A DNA stretch of 64,000 nt from contig CAVUYQ010000021.1 of the NCBI GenBank assembly GCA_963745765.1, positions 153,075 through 217,074 on the forward strand. The letters run 5' to 3'. Source of the DNA: Ww85 sp963745765 (GTDB lineage: Bacteria > Desulfobacterota > Desulfobulbia > Desulfobulbales > Desulfocapsaceae). This document shows positions 11,601-18,504 of the stretch, in pieces (position 1 is the stretch's first letter; each line of letters opens with the position of its first letter). The position numbers were made by a program, and so were the translations under genes. The notes under the pieces are model-generated. The model was not told where the DNA came from, did no database searches, and worked only from the letters and a program-made list of their open reading frames with translations.

Positions 11601-12006
11601 CAGAAAAGTTCACCTCGAATACCGATGGGTCATCTTCAAGATCGGTCGGCAGTTCACCCAGTGCCTCGTCAACTTTGTCCTTGACATCCTGCAGGGCCTT
11701 GTCGATATCAGTGCCGGTGATGAACTCGATATTAATCGAAGATAGTCCTTCGGAACTGACCGACTGAATTTTCTTTAAACCATCCAGTCCCTTGAGTTTC
11801 TTTTCAATCTCGATGGTCACCGCTGTTTCTATATCGGTTGGAGAGACGCCCCGATAACTCGTGGAAACAAAGACATTGGGAATGGTGATATCGGGATCGC
11901 TCTCCCGTGGCAGCACCATATAGCAATAGACGCCGATGATGATGAGCAGAAGGGCAAGTACAACAACTGTTGTACTTTTTTTGACGGCTGTATCGGAGAT
12001 GATCAT
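8671..12006 (-). CDS. RND efflux permease (AcrB/HAE-type)
   Basis: 1111 residues, normal to slightly long for an inner-membrane RND pump. The N-terminus (MIISDTAVKKSTTVVVLALL) is the first transmembrane helix. A large periplasmic porter loop follows, then transmembrane helices with the proton-relay segment GMLVDNAIVIVENCYR, and the duplicated second half with VVVNNAIVLIDYTN. The relay Asp in the first half is present; it is one of the residues coupling proton influx to drug export. It overlaps the adaptor gene upstream and the tolC-like gene downstream by 4 bp each. The substrate cannot be read from sequence. Confidence 0.93.
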   Translation of the reverse strand: MIISDTAVKKSTTVVVLALLLIIIGVYCYMVLPRESDPDITIPNVFVSTSYRGVSPTDIETAVTIEIEKKLKGLDGLKKIQSVSSEGLSSINIEFITGTDIDKALQDVKDKVDEALGELPTDLEDDPSVFEVNFSEMPIVVFSLSGTCGLPCLKKIADDLKDDIEAISGVLEVDVTGGLEREIRVEVDPEKLAHYGLSISNLQSVVYAENQNTSGGAIRLGNGRFQLRVPGEFSTPEEIYGLVLTIHDGEPVYLKDVAKVVDGFKEETSRSRLNGRDAINISVKKRSGENIIPISNAVDTLMELRQSSWPLGTEITKVLDKSRDIKNMVADLENNILSGLVLVLIVIFLVMGIRNALLVSLAIPFSMLLTFIVLYLMGITLNMVVLFSLTLALGMLVDNAIVIVENCYRYMEQGASRQEAAMKATSEVAYPVIGSTLTTLAAFSPMLFWPGIMGEFMSYLPLTLIITLSSSLFVALVINPAMASLFMKVKNPRTTRVQLPQEELLAAVEKPAEIKGFLLTGYSRVLKHALRTPLSVILIAFCILILMVQGWLLVVGLQKPLEFFPEIEPKGIYVNVDVPEGASIDYVDRIIQRVEFALSGVDNETGGSSPDPDLTPLQALAPKKHDMGNGLILSGPSDLKNIESIYMKGTVKASGGSSFSSNTPSHVGVRFVELQDRWRSSEKDVEEIRHRVQNIPGGKITIAKEEEGPPTGAPINIEVSGDNFIVLGEISKKIKDILTTIPYVEDVRDDFVQGIPSVQVNVDRQKAALFGMTTSMIGFALKSAYNGLEVSSFREGDDDYDITVQLKEADRKVVDLLNELMLPTPSGEIVPLSTLARITFAGSIGDINRINNQRVVTVKANVDETKIPGPVARAEAEKFLQRVALPPGYNVKFTGEFEFQQESEDFLTKAFLVALLLIFLILVAMFNSVSQPFIIMTSVILSLGGAFLGLALFAQPFGIIMTGVGVISLAGVVVNNAIVLIDYTNKLRERGYELRDAVISAGATRLRPVLLTAVTTILGLIPMVTGISFDFHTFSMSWVSESSQWWRSMAVVVIFGLMVATFLTLLVVPTLYYMIEQASEFRRRIGETIEDLYWKPYPWLAGEPLIKKEQE

Positions 12007-13154
12007 AACGCGTATGCTCCGGGGTCAGTAATGGTTTTCACCACCTTTACCGTTCGTCCGTCCTCGACATCACGATGTCCCTCCACCACAACATTTTCAC
12101 CCGGTGCCAGTCCTTTGGTAATTTCAACCATCCACCCTTCCATAATACCGGTTTTCACCAGTCGTTTTTCGACCACCGAGTCTTTTTCAACAAAGACGTA
12201 TTGTTCACCGTTGCGTGAGATAATTGAGTAGAAGGGGATGGACACGGCATTGGCCCTTGTTTGCTTGACAATGTCAGCCCGGACGAACATGCCCGGAAGA
12301 ATGGCATGGTCGGGATTGTCGATCGCCAGTTCAAGTCGATACAATCGTGCGGCGGATTCCGGTGAGGACGAGACGTAATAACGACGACCGGCGACCTTGA
12401 TGTCATCAAGAGCCTGGATTGAAACGTTAACCGTGTCAAGTGTTCGCACCGCGGTGATATCGGACTCCGGTATGCCGATGACAGCCTTTACCTGATCGAT
12501 CTGCAGTATGACACCGATCGGGTCGCCCACACCCAGGAACATGCCGATTTTCGCGTCAAGCCGCCTGATTATCCCGTCCATCGGAGCTCTCACGGTACAG
12601 CGTTCGAACAGAAGGCGGGCATTGTCAAGATCGGCCTTGGTTGTCTGCATCTGGGTCTCCCGGGCGTCCAGTTCTGCAGTCGGAATGACCCCCTGTGCAT
12701 ACACGCTCTTATCCCGCTCAAATTCGCTCTTTGCCAGCTTATAGGCGGCGCTTGCCCGTTCCTGGGCAATGCGATAATCGTCGTCCTCGATGAGAATCAT
12801 AACATCGCCTTTTTTTACACGTTCTCCTTCCTTGACCGGCACATTTGCAACGGTGCCGGCAATTGTTGCCGTCAGGTCTAGTTTCGTCCAGGCCTCGATC
12901 GAGCCGGGCAGACTGAGACGGTTACTGATGGTGCCGGGGACGGTTTTCATGACCACGGTATTGACCGGCGGCCGTTCCTGCTTGACGGCTGCTTCCTGTT
13001 CCGCCTGGAGCGCCGATCGTTTGTCGCTGATGGTCATAAAGAGGATGATGATTAAGCCGGCCAGCGCCAGTAGGAATAGACGGGGCAGGTTCCGCCAGAA
13101 AAAGAAGACGATTTTCCCTCTGGGTGTCTTCGGTTTTTCATACTGATTTTTCAT
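12003..13154 (-). CDS. RND periplasmic adaptor (membrane fusion protein)
   Basis: 383 residues. It has one N-terminal membrane anchor (about 25-43, LPRLFLLALAGLIIILFMTI), a lipoyl-like barrel-sandwich hybrid split around an alpha-helical hairpin, and a beta-barrel and membrane-proximal domain at the C-terminus. No lipobox, so it is anchored by the helix. It should link the RND pump to the TolC-like duct. ATG overlaps the tetR stop (ATGA at 13151-13154), and its own stop overlaps the start of the RND gene. Confidence 0.92.
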   Translation of the reverse strand: MKNQYEKPKTPRGKIVFFFWRNLPRLFLLALAGLIIILFMTISDKRSALQAEQEAAVKQERPPVNTVVMKTVPGTISNRLSLPGSIEAWTKLDLTATIAGTVANVPVKEGERVKKGDVMILIEDDDYRIAQERASAAYKLAKSEFERDKSVYAQGVIPTAELDARETQMQTTKADLDNARLLFERCTVRAPMDGIIRRLDAKIGMFLGVGDPIGVILQIDQVKAVIGIPESDITAVRTLDTVNVSIQALDDIKVAGRRYYVSSSPESAARLYRLELAIDNPDHAILPGMFVRADIVKQTRANAVSIPFYSIISRNGEQYVFVEKDSVVEKRLVKTGIMEGWMVEITKGLAPGENVVVEGHRDVEDGRTVKVVKTITDPGAYAL

Positions 13155-13777
13155 GGTTTGGTTCCCGTTTGGCCTTTCTCCGGCTTGAGGCCGTTAATGG
13201 TCTGCTGAATCAGAATTTCCATGGATAGTGCGATATCTTCAGTTGCTATCATACCGTTGTACCAGCATGACAATATCAGCAGGTAAAGTGAGTAAAAGTG
13301 TCCTGAGATATGCAGGAGTTCAAGTTTGTTGTCCAGTTCACCCCGTTCCTGGGCGTTTTCATAGATCGGATAGAGCATCTCGAAATATCTGTCTTGTATT
13401 TCCTTATCCTCAGTAGAATAATGCTCCCGTGGAAAAATCTTTTCCTGCAGGAATAGTCTTCCGAATTCCTTGTTTTTAGTTACATGCCTGAACTCCGCCA
13501 TGAATATGACAAGAAGCTGTTCTTTGAGTGAGGTGTCAGGGTCGGTGCCGGCGGCCAGTTCATTCCTGGTGTATTCCAGCTGGTCTTCGCAAAAGGCTCT
13601 GACAATGTCCCTTTTTGTCTCAAAATAACTGTAGATTGTTCCCTTCCCGATTCCCGCCTCCCTGGCGAGTTCTTCAATACTGGTTTGATCGTAACCCTTG
13701 ACGGAAAAGAGGCGGATCGCCGCCTCCAGAATACCCTTTCTCTTATCGATCTTGTTCTGCTCTCTTGTTGATTTCAT
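13151..13777 (-). CDS. TetR/AcrR-family repressor of the efflux operon
   Basis: 208 residues. The N-terminal helix-turn-helix is typical (RKGILEAAIRLFSVKGYDQT, then IGKGTIYSYFETKRDI). The remaining 150 residues are the helical ligand-binding and dimerisation part and carry no specific motif. The ATG at 13777 follows AAGG with good spacing. It is the first gene of the operon and sits immediately downstream of three copies of a palindromic site, so it very probably represses itself and the pump until a substrate of the pump binds. Confidence 0.92.
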   Translation of the reverse strand: MKSTREQNKIDKRKGILEAAIRLFSVKGYDQTSIEELAREAGIGKGTIYSYFETKRDIVRAFCEDQLEYTRNELAAGTDPDTSLKEQLLVIFMAEFRHVTKNKEFGRLFLQEKIFPREHYSTEDKEIQDRYFEMLYPIYENAQERGELDNKLELLHISGHFYSLYLLILSCWYNGMIATEDIALSMEILIQQTINGLKPEKGQTGTKP

Positions 13778-13923
13778 GACACCTTTTCCGGGAAGTGCGG
13801 ATAATGTCGACGAGGGATGCGGTAAATAAGTGAATCCCCCTTGCCAAACACCGCGTGCCTGTTAAACGGGCGAAAAATAATCGTTTGAGCCAATTTTAAT
13901 GCCTTCCGTTTTGTTGAAAAACC

Positions 13924-13987
13924 TGACTGCGGTCGATATATAACCGTGACCCTGACCACAGTCAATATTATTTATTGACTGCGGTCA
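13924..13987. promoter_or_regulatory. Three-copy palindromic operator, consensus TGACYRCRGTCA
   Basis: Three near-palindromic 12-mers: TGACTGCGGTCG (13924-13935), TGACCACAGTCA (13953-13964) and TGACTGCGGTCA (13976-13987). The second and third also form a 14-bp inverted repeat with one mismatch around a 7-bp AT-rich spacer. They lie 147-210 bp upstream of the tetR start, in AT-rich DNA suited to a promoter. Palindromes of this size are typical TetR-family targets. Binding is inferred from position and symmetry. Confidence 0.7.
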
Positions 13988-14509
13988 TATTTATTTTTCA
14001 GAAACGAGTAATATATTGATTTTTTGTGGAACAGATGAGAACTATTCCAGTCATAAAGGGCATGATTTTGTTTTAATCTGAACGAAACTGGAAAAAGGGC
14101 ATCATCCGGCAGGCTGCTAGACTGGATATTTAGCGAGTTGAGACAGTCTGCTCGTCAAGGAGACGTGCGATTCACCATGGGCGCAGGTGAATTGCTAAAG
14201 CGACGCGGAAAAGCGGGCGGTATCGACTTTCCTCTGGTGAACATTTCCAGTTACTGAAGCAATGGTCACGAGAGTCCAAAGCGAGCCTTCACTATGCATT
14301 GAAATAACCATAATATTTCTCGTTATTTCTTATAGGTAGGATCGCTTATGGGGAATGTTCATGAAAATTCAGGCGAGCATTGCTATTGTCTTTCGTCCTG
14401 TCATATGGTAGAGCGGTCCGACGGCGCGGGAACCATCGATTGCGGCGTTACACATGCCGGACCTTAGGCTGGGCCGTAATGCAGGTTATTCAGTTGCAAG
14501 GGGCAGGAA
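13988..14509. other. 520-bp intergenic region with hairpins, no gene recognised
   Basis: No supported gene. Hairpins visible include GATTCACC (about 14170) facing GGTGAATT, and GGTCCG (about 14415) facing CGGACC near 14460. A sequence related to the inverted-repeat arms beside recO occurs near 14251-14262 (TGAACATTTCCAG) and 14356-14374 (AATGTTCATGAAAATTCAGG). The end of the region supplies an AAGGGG ribosome-binding site for the CcdA-like gene. Confidence 0.45.
14251..14374. repeat. Degenerate copy of the short inverted-repeat element found beside recO
   Basis: Left end TGAACATTTC and right end AATGTTCATGAAAATTCAGG resemble, in the same order and at nearly the same spacing (about 120 bp), the arms at 32968-33083. 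The segment before the right arm (ATTGAA, then TAATAT, then a T-rich part) is also similar between the two copies. This is a by-eye alignment and the left arm is short. Confidence 0.4.
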
Positions 14510-15266
14510 ATGGATATTCAGGTCTGGATGAGCCAGTTATTGAGCCAATTGGCAGGGTCCTTAAACGTTGGTTATGCCTTCGGTGCCGGTATGGTGTCTG
14601 CAGTCAACCCGTGCGGTTTCGTGATGTTGCCTTGCCTACCTGTCACTCTATCTCGGGGCCGGCGAGGAGAAATTTAAACAGCAGTCCTGGTTCTACCGGC
14701 TGGGCAAGGCGGTCGGCATCACCTGCGTGGTAACGGCCGGCTTCGGCTTTTTGTTCGGCACGATCGGGATAGTGGTTTCAGCCGGCGGGGCAGTCTTGTT
14801 TTCTATCATGCCCTGGATCTCTGTCCTGATTGGTACCGGACTGATTCTTGTTGGTATCCTGATGTTGTTCGGTAAGCATTTTTCCTTTGGCATCCTGATG
14901 AAACTGGGCAATCGCATCGGTGATCCGCGGACTATCAGCGTTCGGGGCTTTTTCCTCTTCGGACTTGCCTTCGGTGCGACTTCGCTAAGCTGTACCCTGC
15001 CGATATTTCTTGTTGTCGTCGGCAGTTCCTTAAGCTCGGGAGCGTTCACTGCCGGCATGATGGAATTCATCTGGTATATTCTTGGAACCGGTACCGTTTT
15101 TCTGCTGCTGACCGTCGGCATGGCTTTTATCAAGGGCAGCGTGGTTGTTAGTATTCTCAGGCATATTGTTCCTCATGTCAATTTCATCTCAGCACTCATC
15201 CTTATCGTTGCCGGAGCCTATATCTCTTATTACTGGCTGACAAGCGGATTGCTGCTCCAGGGATGA
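14510..15266 (+). CDS. CcdA/DsbD-like thiol-disulfide membrane transporter, frameshifted
   Basis: About 251 residues when repaired, with six or so transmembrane segments. The two cysteines that define this family are present: NPCGF in the first helix and SLSCTLPIF in the fourth. CcdA-type proteins carry reducing equivalents from cytoplasmic thioredoxin across the inner membrane to periplasmic partners, for example for haem attachment to c-type cytochromes. Reading from the ATG at 14510 (AAGGGG upstream) gives a clean match to FVMLP, then breaks. After one T is removed at 14632-14633 the sequence continues AYLSLYLGAGEEKFK and stays open to 15266. This is a single-base insertion, so I annotate the whole gene. 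No thioredoxin-like partner is adjacent. Confidence 0.82.
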
Positions 15267-15546
15267 CGCTGGCCGGATGACTGATGGGGTTCAATGATTA
15301 GAGGTGGAAGTGTAAGGGGGCTTGCATGATGGGAAAGCAGGTCGATTTTTTTCTTCCTCAACTTCCTCTCTCCACCCGACCTGTATCAAGCATCATGCCA
15401 AGACCCTCTTTTCAGTCGAGGCCGGCACCCTTTGAACGTTCGCTCCAGGCAGCGTTTCTTCGTAAACAATCAATGGCGCGATGCCCATGCGTGCCGGTGG
15501 TCATGAGCAGGGTTGAAAGAATTATCGTTTCAGTGGAAAATGCGGA
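15267..15546. other. 280-bp intergenic region between ccdA-like gene and folP
   Basis: The two genes converge here. A 77-codon reading frame (15326-15559) with a GGGGG ribosome-binding-like stretch exists but is arginine- and serine-rich, overlaps the folP end and resembles no family. I do not call it. No terminator with a clear stem and T-run was seen. Confidence 0.4.
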
Positions 15547-16354
15547 TCAGGCTGCCTGATTGATTGCCTCGGCGACCGCGAGAGCATACCTTGTTGACGC
15601 GACATCATGCACCCTGAAAATCGAAACGTTTTTTGTCAGGCACAATGCTGAAACTACTGCCGTGGCCATGTCGCGGTGTCCGGCTTCGAGGCCGGTGATA
15701 TCGCTGAGAAAACGTTTTCGAGAGTGTCCCAGCATGACCGGTTGACCAAGTACGCAGAACTCTTCAAGGTGTTTGAGAAGAGAGAGATTGTGAACAAGTT
15801 TCTTGCCAAAGCCGATGCCCGGGTCAATGATAAGCCGTGTGGATCAATACCTGCCGATGCTAATGTCGTCAATCGTTCCCTGAAAAAATCAATGATTTCC
15901 TTAACCACATCATCATAGAAAGGAGCATCCTGCATGGTGTCGGGTGAGCCCTGCATATGCATGATGATGATCTCGCAGCTGCTTTCGCGGGCGACATCAA
16001 TCAGGGCAGGGTCTTTACGAAAAGCCCAGACGTCATTAAGAATTGTCGCTCCTGCAGCAAGAGCCTGTCTGGCTACTTCCGCTTTGCTGGTATCAATGGA
16101 TATGCTATATCGGAGAAGGAGCGGATGGCCCTGATTACCGGGATGGTACGTGACAGTTCATCTTTGCAGCTGACCGGCTCTGCATAAGGCCTTGTTGATT
16201 CACCACCGACATCAAGGATATCGGCCCCGCAATCAATGAGGTGACGGGCATGTTCGACGGCAGCCTTCTCTGAATAGAAAGAGCCACCGTCTGAAAAAGA
16301 ATCAGGGGTCACGTTGATAATACCCATGACCCTGATTTTTGCAGCGTTGGTCAT
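15547..16354 (-). CDS. folP: Dihydropteroate synthase, with two frameshifts
   Basis: FolP condenses 6-hydroxymethyl-7,8-dihydropterin pyrophosphate with p-aminobenzoate in folate synthesis. The N-terminus has the family signature MGIINVTPDSFSDGG and the pterin-binding DVGGESTRP. After that the frame breaks twice, each time by one missing base. Near 16102 the sequence reads SDIA then should give ISIDTSKAEV. Near 15832 HGL should continue IIDPGIGFGKK. The C-terminus LGHSRKRFLSD and IFRVHDVASTRYAL are both intact. With two bases restored the protein is 269 residues, normal for the family. Its ATG overlaps the ftsH stop by 4 bp, so ftsH-folP is one operon, as in many bacteria. Confidence 0.9.
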
Positions 16355-18351
16355 GTTACGGTGCCGATATCCCGGGTTCCTCCTGGGTGACCGGTCCCTT
16401 TCTTCGCCTGCACTTCCGTTTCCGTTTCCGTTTCCGTTTCCGTCTCCGTTTTCGGTTCTGTCTCAGAGGGTTTTTCTTTCTTCAACGATGCCGGTTTGGC
16501 CTTTTTTTTCACGAGGGTTTTCTTTTTCTTAGCCTCTCGAAAGGCATACTCTTCCGGTCGCATTTCAGCCAGGATTTGTTCAATATCCTCAAGCACAATG
16601 GTCTCTTTTTCCAGAAGTTCGTTGGCCATCCGCTTCAGTATATCAATATTTTTTTCAAGAAGTTTTGATACCCGGTCACTTGATTCCAAGACAATATCCT
16701 TGACGGCCATGTCTATTTGCCGAGCGGTTTCCTCACTGAAATCACGAGTTTTCCCCATTTCGCGGCCAAGGAAGATCTGCTCTTCCTTTTTGCCATAGGT
16801 GAGTGGACCGAGTTCATCGCTCATACCCCATTCGCAGACCATTTTCCTGGCCAGTCCGGTAGCACGTTCGAGATCATTACCTGCACCGGTGGTGATTTCA
16901 TCAAAAATAAGCTTTTCGGCAACTCTGCCGCCAAAGAGGATGGAGATCGTGTTTTTCAGAAACCCCTTGGAATGGGTATACTTCTCATCCATCGGTAGCT
17001 GCATGGTAAGGCCGAGTGCTCTTCCCCGCGGGATAATGGTAACTTTATGGATCGGATCGGTATCGGGAAGCAGAAAGGCGACCAGCGCATGACCGGCTTC
17101 GTGATACGCGGTAACCTCTTTCTCCTTTTCGGTGATGATCATCGAGCGTCGCTCGGCTCCCATCATGATCTTGTCTTTGGCTTTCTCCAGCAACTCAAGG
17201 TCAATTTCTTTTGCTCCACCCCTGGCCGCTAACAGGGCTGCCTCGTTAATAAGGTTTTCCAGATCAGCGCCTGAGAACCCGGGGGTTCCCCTGGCCAGAA
17301 TCTCATAATCGACATTGGCGGCCATCTTGGTTTTTTTGCCGTAAATCTCGAGAATCTTCTGTCGCCCGCCAATATCGGGAATCGGTACGATGACCTGGCG
17401 GTCGAAACGGCCGGGTCTGAGCAGCGCCGGATCAAGGACATCAGGCCTGTTGGTGGCGGCAACGATGATGACACCTTCGTTTGACTCAAACCCATCCATT
17501 TCCACCAGCAGCTGGTTCAGGGTTTGTTCCCGTTCATCATGACCGCCGCCAAGACCTGCGCCGCGGTGACGGCCGACGGCATCAATCTCGTCAATGAAAA
17601 TGATGCACGGCGCGTGTTTCTTGCCCTGGACAAACAGGTCTCTTACCCGGGAAGCACCGACACCGACAAACATTTCGACAAAATCTGAACCGGAAATTGA
17701 AAAGAAGGGTACGTCCGCTTCTCCGGCAATAGCTCGAGCCAGCAGGGTTTTTCCTGTTCCCGGCGATCCTGCCAGTAACACCCCTTTGGGAATTCTGCCG
17801 CCCAGTACGGTAAATTTATGGGGATCTCTGAGAAAATCGATGATTTCTTCAAGTTCTTCTTTTGATTCATCGATACCGGCAACATCGGCGAAGGTGACCT
17901 TGTTGGTCCCTTTTTCCATCAGTTTGGCTTTCGTTTTACCAAAGGACAGCGCACCGCCCTTTCCGCCTCCCTGCATCTGACGCATGAAGAAGATCCAGAC
18001 ACCAATCAGAAGCAGCATCGGGAACCAGGAAACGAAAATGGTCATGAACCAGCTTTCCTTCTGGCTTTCTTTAACGTTGATATCAACCCCGGCAGCTCTC
18101 AAGAGGGGGATGAGTTCGGTATCGATGACCGGATAAATGGTTCGAAATGGCCGTCCATCTTGAAGCGTTCCGGAAATGGTGTCACCTTCGATAGCGACCC
18201 GGTTAATCGATTTGTTGTCAACCTTGGTCATGAATTCGCTGTAAGTGAGCGTGGATACATTACCCTGCGGTTTGTTGAACAGATTGAACAACAGGATCAT
18301 GGTCAAGCCGATCACCAGCCACATGCTCAGATTCTTATAAAAAGTATTCAA
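16351..18351 (-). CDS. ftsH: ATP-dependent zinc metalloprotease FtsH
   Basis: 666 residues from the chosen start. It is a membrane-anchored AAA protease that degrades unassembled membrane proteins and regulators such as LpxC. Seen: two transmembrane helices flanking a small periplasmic domain, Walker A GSPGTGKT, Walker B IIFIDEIDAVG, second region of homology NRPDVLDPALLRPGRFDR, and zinc site HEAGH. I start at the TTG at 18351 (MNTFYKNLSMWLV) because AGGAGG lies six bases before it. A GTG eleven codons upstream would place that AGGAGG inside the gene. The C-terminal tail is lysine-rich and ends in a Thr-Glu repeat coded by a hexanucleotide array. Confidence 0.96.
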   Translation of the reverse strand: MNTFYKNLSMWLVIGLTMILLFNLFNKPQGNVSTLTYSEFMTKVDNKSINRVAIEGDTISGTLQDGRPFRTIYPVIDTELIPLLRAAGVDINVKESQKESWFMTIFVSWFPMLLLIGVWIFFMRQMQGGGKGGALSFGKTKAKLMEKGTNKVTFADVAGIDESKEELEEIIDFLRDPHKFTVLGGRIPKGVLLAGSPGTGKTLLARAIAGEADVPFFSISGSDFVEMFVGVGASRVRDLFVQGKKHAPCIIFIDEIDAVGRHRGAGLGGGHDEREQTLNQLLVEMDGFESNEGVIIVAATNRPDVLDPALLRPGRFDRQVIVPIPDIGGRQKILEIYGKKTKMAANVDYEILARGTPGFSGADLENLINEAALLAARGGAKEIDLELLEKAKDKIMMGAERRSMIITEKEKEVTAYHEAGHALVAFLLPDTDPIHKVTIIPRGRALGLTMQLPMDEKYTHSKGFLKNTISILFGGRVAEKLIFDEITTGAGNDLERATGLARKMVCEWGMSDELGPLTYGKKEEQIFLGREMGKTRDFSEETARQIDMAVKDIVLESSDRVSKLLEKNIDILKRMANELLEKETIVLEDIEQILAEMRPEEYAFREAKKKKTLVKKKAKPASLKKEKPSETEPKTETETETETETEVQAKKGTGHPGGTRDIGTVT
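16414..16449. repeat. Hexanucleotide array in the ftsH tail
   Basis: Five perfect TTCCGT units plus one CTCCGT (as read on the + strand) code for a Thr-Glu repeat near the FtsH C-terminus. The unit is two codons, so slippage would change tail length without breaking the frame. Confidence 0.9.
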
Positions 18352-18504
18352 AAAAGACCTCCTGGAACGTTTACGCGGTGCCACGTTGTGTTATACTGGT
18401 TGAAATTCCTATAACAGGACACCGATGATAGCCTCTGACGATAGCCAGTTACATTATAACATCTTTGGGCAATGTCGAGCGCATACCTGTCATTAATGTA
18501 GTCA

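Noticed and set aside
14410..14470. GGTCCG/CGGACC hairpin with GCGTTAC considered as an integron attC site
   Set aside because: The core-site consensus and the paired simple sites are not present, and no integrase or cassette array is nearby.
14380..14733. 117-codon plus-strand frame
   Set aside because: It is the wrong frame across the start of the ccdA-like gene; the correct frames show the NPC motif and a single-base insertion.
15326..15559. 77-codon plus-strand frame between the ccdA-like gene and folP
   Set aside because: Arg/Ser-rich, overlaps the real folP end and shows no family resemblance, despite a GGGGG stretch before its ATG.
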